Of a stretch of 45,986 nucleotides of DNA, positions 8,374 through 15,275 are shown piece after piece. Numbering within the stretch: position 1 is the stretch's first letter; every line of letters starts with the position of its first letter. The position numbers were made by a program, and so were the translations under genes. The DNA comes from an uncultured Clostridia bacterium (lineage in GTDB: Bacteria > Bacillota > Clostridia > Oscillospirales > Ruminococcaceae): positions 1-45,986 of the forward strand of contig CANQWD010000023.1 of NCBI GenBank assembly GCA_947627465.1. Reading direction: 5' to 3'. The notes below the pieces were generated by a model. The model had not been told where the DNA came from, ran no database searches, and saw nothing but the letters and a program-made list of their open reading frames with translations.

Positions 8374-8829
8374 ATGAGCGATTTTAATGAATTTCTTGAA
8401 ACCGTTGAGGAAAGCAGCCGCGGTTTTGTTGCGGAACTTAACGAGTTCCTATTGGCAAACGAATGTAATTGTGTTATTAAGGAAGCAAAAAGCGGCCCTG
8501 TGGTGACTTATCTTCACGATAAGAAAACGCTGTTGAATTTTGTACATCGAAAAAGCGGAACGCAGGCGCGTATTTATGCGGCGCACGCGGGGGAGTACGG
8601 AGATTTTCTCGATACTCTGCCCGAAAAGGTGAAGAACAAAACAAAGAAATCTTCCGACTGCCGAAAGCTAACCGGCACGGGCGACGACCCGAAATGTTCG
8701 GGCGGTTACGAGTTCACGATGGACGGCGAGGTCTATCAAAAATGCCACAACAACGCGTTTTTGATACCGCTTTCCGAGGAAAATAATCCGTTTATAAGGA
8801 AATTTTTGGAAAAGGAGCTTGGGGTATGA
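8374..8829 (+). CDS. Hypothetical cytosolic protein with conserved-looking cysteines
   Basis: A 151-residue protein with no signal peptide or membrane helix; I do not recognise the family. The N-terminal half is helical and acidic, followed by a short beta-like part (GPVVTYLHDKKTLLNFVHRK). The C-terminal half has DCRKLTGTGDDPKCSGG and YQKCHNNAF, three cysteines plus a histidine that could form a small metal site. A good AAAGGAG ribosome site precedes the ATG. It opens a run of four small genes (8374-10127) and its stop overlaps the VOC gene by 4 bp. No function is offered. Confidence 0.8.
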   Translation: MSDFNEFLETVEESSRGFVAELNEFLLANECNCVIKEAKSGPVVTYLHDKKTLLNFVHRKSGTQARIYAAHAGEYGDFLDTLPEKVKNKTKKSSDCRKLTGTGDDPKCSGGYEFTMDGEVYQKCHNNAFLIPLSEENNPFIRKFLEKELGV

Positions 8830-9224
8830 GTAATATGAAACTGGACGGATTTGGAATTTTTGTAAATAATTTGGAAACGCAGATAAAGTTTTATCGCGAC
8901 GTTTTGGGATTTGAGATAAAGGAGACCGCCGCCGATAAAAACGTTTTTCTCGAAAAGGACGGAACGCTGTTTTTAATGTATGGCAGAGCGGATTTTGAGG
9001 AGATGACAGGCGCGAAGTTCGGTTACGCGGACGGCGCGAACGGACATTTTGAGATAGCTCTCGGCGCGGAGAATTACGCCGCCGTTGACAGAGAGTTCGC
9101 CGAAGCGGTTCAAAAGGGCGCAAAGCCGATTATGGAGCCGCAGACTATGCCGTGGGGACAGCGCACTTGTTACATCGCCGATCCCGAGGGCAATCTAATT
9201 GAGATAGGTTCGTTTACAAAGTAA
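8826..9224 (+). CDS. VOC-superfamily (glyoxalase/dioxygenase-fold) protein
   Basis: A 132-residue single VOC protein built from two beta-alpha-beta-beta-beta modules. FGIFVNNLETQIKFYRDVLGF is the classic N-terminal module with its FY-x5-GF signature. GHFEIAL starts the second module and DPEGNLIEIGSF ends it. The usual first metal ligand (His/Gln at the start of strand 1) is replaced by a hydrophobic residue, so this may be a binding or resistance-type protein rather than a lyase. Its ATG overlaps the previous stop by 4 bp, indicating coupling. Substrate unknown. Confidence 0.88.
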   Translation: MSNMKLDGFGIFVNNLETQIKFYRDVLGFEIKETAADKNVFLEKDGTLFLMYGRADFEEMTGAKFGYADGANGHFEIALGAENYAAVDREFAEAVQKGAKPIMEPQTMPWGQRTCYIADPEGNLIEIGSFTK

Positions 9225-9234
9225 GGAGGTAAAA

Positions 9235-9564
9235 ATGTCGTCGAAACCCGAATTTGTAGAATACTGCGCCGAGCAATGCCGCGGCGCGGGAGAGATAACT
9301 TATAAGAAGATGTTCGGAGAGTACGGTCTGTATTGCAATGGGAAAATATTCGCGTTAGTATGCGATGATGAGTTTTTCGTGAAGATAACCGCGCCCGTTA
9401 AGGTTAAATATCCCGAACTCCCCGAAAAGCCGCCCTACGACGGCGCGAAAAACTATTTCCTCATCGAGGACTTGGATAACGCGGAGTATCTCACCGAACT
9501 TGTCACAATGACGTGCGCCGCGCTTCCCGCGCCTAAGCCCAAGAAGCCAAAAAAGGAAAAGTAA
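9235..9564 (+). CDS. TfoX N-terminal domain-like protein
   Basis: A 109-residue protein matching the short TfoX/Sxy N-terminal domain: ITYKKMFGEYGLYCNGKIFALV followed by FFVKIT and a C-terminal Lys/Pro tail (PAPKPKKPKKEK). Sxy/TfoX is a competence co-regulator in proteobacteria, but the stand-alone domain is common in Firmicutes, often beside VOC or MerR genes, without a proven role. RBS AAGGAGGT lies upstream and the gap from the VOC gene is 10 bp, so it is in the same transcript. Confidence 0.85.
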   Translation: MSSKPEFVEYCAEQCRGAGEITYKKMFGEYGLYCNGKIFALVCDDEFFVKITAPVKVKYPELPEKPPYDGAKNYFLIEDLDNAEYLTELVTMTCAALPAPKPKKPKKEK

Positions 9565-9566
9565 CA

Positions 9567-10127
9567 GTGTGTTGGATATACGATAAGATCGAGGTTTTGT
9601 CAACGCCCTGCGGAAATATCGCCGTTACGGACGAGCGCGGGCATACGATTAAGTTTTCAGTGAGAAAGAATCCGTATTCGCCAGATTGCGGCGGACTTAA
9701 TACCGATACGAATTATGAGCTTTGTATCAGCACCTCGGATTTGAAGTTTGGACGTACATATAAAATACGAGTTAATGCCGCGGAGTTGTCTTACGGTACA
9801 AGCGACGAGCACACCGAGTGCGTTTCCGGAACTTTAAACGATTACAGCATTGCAATAGGCGCGTATGATCCGAATGATGATGAAAAATTGTTTCAGGCGG
9901 AGGAATACACTAAAAGAAAAGGTTATGAGGGAATGATAGTCGATCCGCCTGAATTTAATAAAAGTTGTTTTAAGAAGTACGATGTTCAAATGTTGGACGA
10001 TCATTCGGGATTTTCGTTTCAACTTATCGACCGCTCAAGTGAGTTGATTGTATTTCTTGCTGCGTGGATAAAAAACGTTTCCGCCCCGGAAGATTGCGAA
10101 GGTGAGGTAGAGATCTGGACTACGTAA
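9567..10127 (+). CDS. Hypothetical protein, GTG start
   Basis: A 186-residue soluble protein of unrecognised family. The GTG at 9567 is 2 bp after the preceding stop with AAGGA upstream; no better ATG is near. The N-terminal 95 residues are beta-strand-like (short Thr/Val/Ile runs), and the C-terminal part contains a VDPPEF turn and an amphipathic LIVFLAAWIKNV helix, too short and polar to be a clear membrane segment. It ends the four-gene run. A regulated promoter follows it. Confidence 0.7.
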   Translation: MCWIYDKIEVLSTPCGNIAVTDERGHTIKFSVRKNPYSPDCGGLNTDTNYELCISTSDLKFGRTYKIRVNAAELSYGTSDEHTECVSGTLNDYSIAIGAYDPNDDEKLFQAEEYTKRKGYEGMIVDPPEFNKSCFKKYDVQMLDDHSGFSFQLIDRSSELIVFLAAWIKNVSAPEDCEGEVEIWTT

Positions 10128-10145
10128 GCAAATCACCATAATATA

Positions 10146-10194
10146 TTGTAATCATTTGTAACCGTTTTGTAATGATATTGTAACCGTTTTGTGG
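10146..10194 (+). promoter_or_regulatory. Phased TTGTAA operator, candidate response-regulator site
   Basis: TTGTAA occurs at 10146, 10156, 10167 and 10178, with a degenerate TTGTGG at 10189. Three consecutive steps are exactly 11 bp, the spacing of direct-repeat sites for OmpR/PhoB-family regulators. Within it a 15-bp sequence is repeated exactly at 10156 and 10178. The last intact box is 40 bp upstream of the -10 at 10218. The same arrangement occurs at 42521-42548. Confidence 0.65.
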
Positions 10195-10214
10195 TATTTT
10201 TTTCAGCAATATTT

Positions 10215-10223
10215 TGCTATAAT
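10215..10223 (+). promoter_or_regulatory. Extended -10 promoter of the 10251 gene
   Basis: TGCTATAAT is a perfect -10 hexamer (10218-10223) with a TG extension. The -35 position (about 10195-10200) reads TATTTT, a poor match, which fits activation by a protein bound to the phased boxes just upstream. Confidence 0.65.
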
Positions 10224-10250
10224 AAAGAAAAACCCGCAGGAGGTTACATT

Positions 10251-11111
10251 ATGAAAAAAGTATTTGCAATCGTTTTAGCGCTTTTCACGTTTTCGATAAT
10301 AGGCGTGACGGCGTTCGCGGATATGGGTCCTAAGCCGTCGAGCACGTTTTACGTAAAAGGCGTTGAGGACGGCAGAGAATATTACATAATGCTTGTAAAT
10401 CCCGACGACGACCCGTATATTAGTGATGGATACGTCAGGCAAAAAGACGTCGCGTGGGAGCGGATAAGAGAATTTTGTTTAACTAACGGTTATTCCCCTT
10501 ATCTTTGCCCCATAGCAAGCGGATCCCACGAAAAGATGACGGGCAGCGACACCGCGGAATGGGGTTACAACCCGCCCGATACGTTTTGCGTTCTGCTGTA
10601 TTTTCCCGATGACGAGCGTTTTCTTGTGAGCAATCAATATAAGAAATACGCGTTCAACTCGTATTTTGACGTGAACGTAAACGGCAATTCGGTGACCGTT
10701 GAAATAGCGGGCGGAGCGAAGCGTGTTGCCGCAGAGATTGGCGGTCTGCTATTGAGAATAGCGATAACGGTGCTTATCGAGGTCGGCATAGCTAAGGGAT
10801 ACGGTTTTTTCGGCAAAAAGTCGTTTAGACTTATTATAATAATGAACGTCATAACGCAGCTTTTGCTGAATGCGCTTATTTATAAGTGGAGCTTTGACCT
10901 CGGCGGTCTTGGAGAATTACTCGCGCTTTTAATCGGCGAGGCGGTGGTCTTCGCGGTAGAGGCGATAGTGTACGGCAACGCACTGCCCGCTTTCACCGGA
11001 AACGAGATAAAGAGCGGCAGAGCGGTAGGCTATGCGTTCGTGGCAAATTCAGCGTCGCTCGTCGGCGGGGGAGTGCTGCTTTTCGTGAGCGATATGCTTA
11101 GCAAAATATGA
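10251..11111 (+). CDS. Exported/membrane protein with 4-TM C-terminal module
   Basis: A 286-residue envelope protein. The start is set at ATG 10251 behind AGGAGGT rather than any upstream in-frame codon. Residues 1-23 form a signal peptide ending AFA before D24. Residues about 24-160 would be outside the cell. Four hydrophobic segments follow near 164-187, 194-215, 219-241 and 257-283. This C-terminal module (NVITQLLLNALI, EAIVYGNALP, GRAVGYAFVANSASLVGGG) is homologous to most of the protein at 11898, so the pair are paralogs; the outer domain is unique to this one. It has its own promoter with phased TTGTAA boxes. Function unknown; regulation suggests an envelope or nutrient response. Confidence 0.85.
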   Translation: MKKVFAIVLALFTFSIIGVTAFADMGPKPSSTFYVKGVEDGREYYIMLVNPDDDPYISDGYVRQKDVAWERIREFCLTNGYSPYLCPIASGSHEKMTGSDTAEWGYNPPDTFCVLLYFPDDERFLVSNQYKKYAFNSYFDVNVNGNSVTVEIAGGAKRVAAEIGGLLLRIAITVLIEVGIAKGYGFFGKKSFRLIIIMNVITQLLLNALIYKWSFDLGGLGELLALLIGEAVVFAVEAIVYGNALPAFTGNEIKSGRAVGYAFVANSASLVGGGVLLFVSDMLSKI

Positions 11112-11120
11112 TAAATGCAC

Positions 11121-11149
11121 TTGACAAATTCATTGCTTTGTGATATAAT
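11121..11149 (+). promoter_or_regulatory. Consensus sigma-A promoter of the GyrI-like gene
   Basis: TTGACA (11121-11126), a 17-bp spacer and TATAAT (11144-11149) match the housekeeping consensus in all twelve positions. The start codon at 11201 lies about 45 bp after the expected transcription start. Confidence 0.85.
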
Positions 11150-11200
11150 GAATATATCGCAATGCTTTAGTATTTCCGCGATATGTTGAAAGGAGAAAAC

Positions 11201-11818
11201 ATGCCGTTTGATTTTAAAAAAGAGTTCAAGACTATCTATCAGCCGAAAACCAAGCCCGAAATAATCACCGTGCCGCCGATAACCTACGCGGCGGTGCGCG
11301 GCGAGGGCGACCCCAACGAGGAGGGCGGCGCGTACAAGAGCGCGGTGGGCGTTTTGTACGGAATTTTGTACACGATCAAGATGAGCAAGCGCGGAGAACG
11401 GGCAATCGACGGTTGTTTCGATTTCGTTGTCCCGCCGCTTGAGGGCTTCTGGGAGAACGACGCTTGTAACGATAAAAAGCTGTTTCGGTGGACTTCCGTG
11501 CTGAGACTTCCGGATTTTGTCACCGCCGAGGTTTTCGAGTGGGCGAAAGCGGAAGCCGCAAGGAAAAAGAAAATCGACTGTTCCAAAGCCGAAATGCTGA
11601 CGGTGGACGAGGGCTTGTGCGTGCAGAGTATGCATATCGGGAGCTACGACAGCGAACCGCAGACCGTTGCCGCAATGGACGCTTTTCTCGCGGAGAACGG
11701 TTACGCGAACGATTTTACGGACAAGCGTCTTCACCACGAGATCTATATAAGCGACCCCAACAAGTGCGCCGAGGAAAAGCGTAAGACAATCATCAGACAC
11801 CCGATTTGCGTTATTTGA
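11201..11818 (+). CDS. GyrI-like small-molecule-binding domain protein
   Basis: A 205-residue cytosolic protein of the GyrI-like/SOUL-type ligand-binding fold. The opening FDFKKEFKTIYQPK, then PPITYAAVRGEGDPNE and AVGVLYGILYTIKM are typical of stand-alone GyrI-like proteins in Firmicutes, and the HHEIYISDPNKC strand near the C-terminus closes the fold. Relatives bind hydrophobic compounds and some hydrolyse them; the ligand here is unknown. The ATG at 11201 is chosen because AAGGAGA is 5 bp upstream; an in-frame ATG at 11183 lacks a site. It is monocistronic between two promoters and sits between the paralogous membrane genes. Confidence 0.85.
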   Translation: MPFDFKKEFKTIYQPKTKPEIITVPPITYAAVRGEGDPNEEGGAYKSAVGVLYGILYTIKMSKRGERAIDGCFDFVVPPLEGFWENDACNDKKLFRWTSVLRLPDFVTAEVFEWAKAEAARKKKIDCSKAEMLTVDEGLCVQSMHIGSYDSEPQTVAAMDAFLAENGYANDFTDKRLHHEIYISDPNKCAEEKRKTIIRHPICVI

Positions 11819-11829
11819 AAGGAAAGTCC

Positions 11830-11858
11830 TTGACAAAAACTTAATTAAATGATATAAT
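11830..11858 (+). promoter_or_regulatory. Consensus sigma-A promoter of the 11898 gene
   Basis: TTGACA (11830-11835), 17-bp spacer, TATAAT (11853-11858). A near-perfect inverted repeat overlaps its -10 and start site (11856-11880). Confidence 0.85.
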
Positions 11859-11880
11859 GGCATTACTATATAATGTCATT
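11856..11880 (+). promoter_or_regulatory. Inverted repeat overlapping -10/start site
   Basis: AATGGCATTA and TAATGTCATT form 10-bp arms with one mismatch around a 5-bp centre. The position, overlapping the -10 and the expected transcription start, suits a repressor operator; it could instead fold as a 5' RNA hairpin. No cognate regulator is identified. Confidence 0.45.
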
Positions 11881-11897
11881 TTTTTGGAGGTAACATT

Positions 11898-12401
11898 ATG
11901 ACAAAAGCTTTTGCATTTGTCTTTGCTTTATTTATCGTATTCATTTCGACAAGCGTTCCCGTGTTCGCGGCCTCACAACATGAAACTGTCGAGGGATATG
12001 CTTCGGAAATCGTCGGCTTTTTTGTGAAAGTTATAATTGCCGTGGGGTTAGAGCTTGCGGTGGCTGTGGCTTTCGGGTATCGCCGGAAAAAAGAGGTAAA
12101 GCTTATTCTTATCGTAAATATCGCCACACAGCTTTTTCTGAATATAGCGGTGAACATTGCTGACTTCAGAGCGGGAGCTTTGTTTGGAATAATTACATAT
12201 ATCGGTTTGGAATTTTTAATATTTATATTCGAGGCGGCGATCTATGCCGTCAATCTTCCCGGATATTCGGGAAGTACCCACCGGGGGAAAGCCGTTTTAT
12301 ACGCGTTTTGTGCAAATTTAACGTCATTTATTGCGGGAGGACTTCTGGCGGCTGTTCTTGGCGGTATCTCGGATTTTTTTACAATACTGTCGATGCAATG
12401 A
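11898..12401 (+). CDS. Membrane protein, short paralog of the 10251 product
   Basis: A 167-residue membrane protein. A signal peptide (residues 1-24, ending VFA before A) is followed almost directly by four hydrophobic segments. NIATQLFLNIAV, EAAIYAVNLPGYSG and GKAVLYAFCANLTSFIAGG align with the C-terminal module of the protein encoded at 10251, which shows common ancestry; the large outer domain of that protein is missing here. GGAGG precedes the ATG by 7 bp. It has its own strong promoter with a palindrome at the start site, so it is controlled separately from its paralog. Function unknown. Confidence 0.85.
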   Translation: MTKAFAFVFALFIVFISTSVPVFAASQHETVEGYASEIVGFFVKVIIAVGLELAVAVAFGYRRKKEVKLILIVNIATQLFLNIAVNIADFRAGALFGIITYIGLEFLIFIFEAAIYAVNLPGYSGSTHRGKAVLYAFCANLTSFIAGGLLAAVLGGISDFFTILSMQ

Positions 12402-12414
12402 AAAGAGAAACGAA

Positions 12415-12543
12415 ATGTCACGCGGTCTTAAAATCTTTATCATCACAATAATCTCTGTTTGTTATTGCGTTGACCGCAGCAGGTTGGGATTTCGTTCTGA
12501 TATGAGCGGCGGCGATTATTTCATAGCCTATTCGTGTGGTTAA
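12415..12543 (+). pseudogene. Small, possibly decayed membrane-peptide ORF
   Basis: ATG at 12415 opens 42 codons reading MSRGLKIFIITIISVCYCV and then a polar tail. A switch of frame near 12463 would continue the hydrophobic segment as LFVIALTAAGWDFVLI before a stop. That suggests a frameshifted small membrane protein or the remnant of a longer gene. The ribosome site is weak (AAAGAGAAACG). It may equally be non-coding. Confidence 0.3.
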
Positions 12544-12562
12544 GGCAAGAGCATAAAATTAT

Positions 12563-12599
12563 TTTCGGAGCTTAATATCAAAAAAATGTTAAGCCGAAA
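12563..12599 (+). promoter_or_regulatory. Hairpin in the miaA leader
   Basis: TTTCGG (12563-12568) pairs with CCGAAA (12594-12599), and CTTAATAT (12571-12578) with ATGTTAAG (12586-12593), leaving an AG bulge and a loop of CAAAAAA: 14 bp in all. No U-run follows, so it is not a standard terminator. It lies 14 bp ahead of the miaA start codon and may influence translation or RNA stability. Confidence 0.4.
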
Positions 12600-12612
12600 C
12601 GGACGGTGAATT

Positions 12613-13548
12613 ATGAATAAAGTTATAGTTATCTGCGGCCCTACCGCTTCGGGAAAGACCGCTCTCGCTGTTGAATTGGCGAAAGTTTACAACGGCGAGG
12701 TCATCTCCGCGGACAGTATGCAGATCTACACCGATATGGACGTGGCGAGCGCAAAGCCCACTACCGAGGAACAGCAAGGGATCCCACATCATTTGGTAGG
12801 CTTTTTAGACCCGTCCGAGAGCTTTTCGGTCGCCGATTATGTAAAGCTATGCGGCGAGTGCGTAAACGATATACAAAATCGCGGCAAAACCGCGATAATA
12901 TGCGGCGGAACGGGATTGTACATCAGTTCTTTTGTGGATAATCTGGAGTTCGACGACAGTGAACAAGATTTTGCGTTTCGAGAGGAAATGCGGAAATTCG
13001 CCGCCGAACACGGCAACACAGCGCTTCTCGAAAAACTGCGCGAGGTTGACCCAAAGACCGCAGAAACTCTCCATGAAAACAACGTCGGGCGAATTATCCG
13101 CGCTCTTGAAGTCTATCATACAACGGGACACACAATATCTCAAGCAAAAACAATGTCCCGGCAAACTCCCTCACCATATAAGTTTATAATGATAACTCTC
13201 GACTTTGAGTACCGCGAAACTCTCCATAACCGCATAAACCGCCGTGTTGACGAAATGCTAAAGCACGGATTGCTCGACGACGCACGGAAATGTTTTGAAC
13301 AGCCATCCCGTCCGACCGCCTCCCAAGCGATCGGCTGCAAGGAGCTTTACCCGTACTTTCGTGGTGAACGCACTTTAGAGGACTGTATTGACGAGCTGAA
13401 ATTGAGAACTCGTCAGTACGCAAAACGTCAATTAACATGGTTTCGTCGTGATGAACGAAATTTACGTCTGATTATTGGTGAAAATGACGAATTTTCAGAT
13501 GTGCTAAAAAAAGCAGTAGAACTGATAAACGGCTCTAATACTGTCTAA
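12613..13548 (+). CDS. miaA: tRNA dimethylallyltransferase MiaA
   Basis: MiaA transfers dimethylallyl from DMAPP to A37 of tRNA, the substrate for MiaB. The 311-residue protein has the P-loop GPTASGKT (G9-T16), the ISADSMQIYTDMDVASAKPT substrate motif with D34, the GGTGLYI loop and the C-terminal RQYAKRQLTWFRRD signature. The start follows GACGGTGA. It lies directly before hfq, the classic order, but with its own 210-bp gap and promoter in between. Its 3' half looks codon-normal for the window. Confidence 0.97.
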   Translation: MNKVIVICGPTASGKTALAVELAKVYNGEVISADSMQIYTDMDVASAKPTTEEQQGIPHHLVGFLDPSESFSVADYVKLCGECVNDIQNRGKTAIICGGTGLYISSFVDNLEFDDSEQDFAFREEMRKFAAEHGNTALLEKLREVDPKTAETLHENNVGRIIRALEVYHTTGHTISQAKTMSRQTPSPYKFIMITLDFEYRETLHNRINRRVDEMLKHGLLDDARKCFEQPSRPTASQAIGCKELYPYFRGERTLEDCIDELKLRTRQYAKRQLTWFRRDERNLRLIIGENDEFSDVLKKAVELINGSNTV

Positions 13549-13607
13549 GCGTTTCCGTTTATATCAAAGTCTTGGAAATTATTGTAAATTATCGGCAATT
13601 TTGTAGG

Positions 13608-13642
13608 AAAATTTTTAAAAAAATTTAAAAAAATTTTAAAAA
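13608..13642. promoter_or_regulatory. Phased A-tracts upstream of hfq
   Basis: Runs of A centred near 13610, 13620, 13630 and 13640, separated by T runs, give a repeat of about 10 bp just upstream of the hfq -35 region. Such phased tracts bend DNA and can act as UP elements. The run could also be simple AT-rich drift. Confidence 0.45.
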
Positions 13643-13666
13643 GCCCTAGTATTTTTAAAAGAAATA

Positions 13667-13675
13667 TGTTATAAT
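13667..13675 (+). promoter_or_regulatory. Extended -10 promoter of hfq
   Basis: TGTTATAAT gives a perfect -10 (13670-13675) with TG extension; the -35 position reads TAGTAT, a weak match. Expected 5' leader of hfq is about 80 nt. Phased A-tracts lie directly upstream. Confidence 0.6.
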
Positions 13676-13763
13676 ATATGCATATAGTTGGGGGTGTTTG
13701 ACAGCAATTTTTGGAAAATGTTGCCAAACGCGTCACATACATAGAGAAAAAGGTGTGATAAAA

Positions 13764-14009
13764 ATGGCTAAAGAAATTAATTTGCAGGATGTTTTCCTGA
13801 ATCAGGCGAGAAAAGATAAAATACCCGTGACGATCTATATTACAAACGGCTTTCAGTTTAAAGGCGTCGTTAAGGGGTTTGATAATTATATCGTTATTCT
13901 CGATACCGACGGAAAGCAGAATATGATATATAAACACGCGATCTCAACTATAACTCCGTTCAAACCCGTGTCCATTCTCGACGCGTATGAGAAGAACGAG
14001 GAAGAATAA
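13764..14009 (+). CDS. hfq: RNA chaperone Hfq
   Basis: Hfq is a hexameric Sm-fold RNA chaperone. The 81-residue protein has [17 protein letters not shown] (Q8, proximal poly-U site), the Sm1 segment [23 protein letters not shown] and the Sm2 motif YKHAIST (Y56-K57-H58). The start is set at MAKEINLQ (13764) with AAGGTG upstream; an in-frame ATG at 13698 would add 22 residues unlike any Hfq and lies in the leader. The next gene starts on the base after its stop. Confidence 0.96.
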   Translation: MAKEINLQDVFLNQARKDKIPVTIYITNGFQFKGVVKGFDNYIVILDTDGKQNMIYKHAISTITPFKPVSILDAYEKNEEE

Positions 14010-15275
14010 ATGAAATCACCGTGGACGACTGTCGTTGTCGCTATCCTGTCGCTTTTTGTGCTGCTGATGGCTGTCGGACAGATCTTCTTCGCGCATGGAG
14101 AGAACTATTCCACCGAGGTTGCGTACTCCTATGATCACGAGGTCAACGTTCCATTTGACGGCGTATATATGCGGGATGAGGAGCTTATTTACAACACGGG
14201 CACGGGTGTGCTAAGCTTTGAGTGCGTGGACGGAACGAAGGTCGGAAAAAGCTCTGTTATAGCGCGGCGGTATAAAAATGAGGGCGAGTCTGTTTATCTT
14301 CGCCAGATTGAGACGCTGAAAAAGCAAATCGATGTGCTGACGAGCGCGGAAAGACTGATTGGTACGGACAGTTCGCAGCTTGAGGCAATCTCCGTTCAGA
14401 TAAACGAAAGTCATTCCGATATTATTTCGGCGGTGCTGGACTGCAATTACGCGGAGGCGAACGCCAAGCAGAATTCTCTATTGGAGGCAATGTGCAAGCG
14501 CGAGATAACGCTGAAGAAATCCGACGGCTACGACGATAAAAAGCTATTGCTGAATAACGAGGTAGAAAGACTTCAATCGCTGATATCGGGAACGGTTCAG
14601 GAAGTTCCCGCAGGAAATGCCGGCTATTTCGTGAGCAATGTCGACGGTTATGAGGGCGAGGTCGGTTTCTCAGACGTTTCCAAAATGACCGAGGACAAGA
14701 TCAACGAGATTGTTGCCAATCCCAAGAAAAGCGTGGACAAAAATGCAATAGGCAAGCTCATCTCCGATTATCATTGGAGAGTTGCTGCGGTTATTGACGA
14801 GGAAAACCTGGAGGGAATAAGCGAAGGCTCGGAGGTCGATTTGCGTGTTGGCTCGGACGGGCGGCAGTTTAAAGCCGAAGTCTTTTCCAAAGAAAGCTGC
14901 GGAAATGGCAAAGCAGTGTGCGTTTTTGAGTGCGACAGGCTTAATTCGGTCGTGACAGGCGGCAGGGTCGCTCATTTTAAGCTGATAATAAACAGCTACG
15001 GCGGCTTGAGAGTTCCCAGAAAGGCTCTCCGATACAACGACAAGGGCGAGCGCGGCGTGTTTATTGAGCGCGGGAATAACCTCATTTTTAAAAAGGTCGA
15101 GGTTATGTTTTGGTCGGATGATTATGTCATCTGCAAGCAGAACGTTGTGAAAAAGCGCGATGACGCAAGCTCCGGGGACGATGAGTATGAGGAGATCGAC
15201 GACGATTACCTGAAGCTTTACGATATAATAGTTACCGAGGGCAAAGATTTGTACGATGGAAAATTTGTTGGATAA
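14010..15275 (+). CDS. HlyD-like membrane-anchored envelope protein
   Basis: A 421-residue protein with one N-terminal membrane anchor (TTVVVAILSLFVLLMAVGQI, residues 6-25) and the rest outside. After the anchor, a barrel-like part (FDGVYMRDEELIY, VGKSSVIARRY) is interrupted by a helical stretch around residues 95-200, as in the lipoyl/hairpin layout of HlyD/RND adaptor proteins; a beta-barrel part follows, with VPRKALRY and VFIERGNNLIFKKVEV. It lies between hfq and the yggS-sepF block, a position where Clostridia often carry such a gene. No transporter partner is encoded nearby. A role in division-site envelope work is inference. Confidence 0.75.
   Translation: MKSPWTTVVVAILSLFVLLMAVGQIFFAHGENYSTEVAYSYDHEVNVPFDGVYMRDEELIYNTGTGVLSFECVDGTKVGKSSVIARRYKNEGESVYLRQIETLKKQIDVLTSAERLIGTDSSQLEAISVQINESHSDIISAVLDCNYAEANAKQNSLLEAMCKREITLKKSDGYDDKKLLLNNEVERLQSLISGTVQEVPAGNAGYFVSNVDGYEGEVGFSDVSKMTEDKINEIVANPKKSVDKNAIGKLISDYHWRVAAVIDEENLEGISEGSEVDLRVGSDGRQFKAEVFSKESCGNGKAVCVFECDRLNSVVTGGRVAHFKLIINSYGGLRVPRKALRYNDKGERGVFIERGNNLIFKKVEVMFWSDDYVICKQNVVKKRDDASSGDDEYEEIDDDYLKLYDIIVTEGKDLYDGKFVG

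Noticed and set aside
13582-13606. TTGTAA-like hexamers before hfq
   Set aside because: The two copies are 19 bp apart, out of phase, with no box at 40 bp before the -10.
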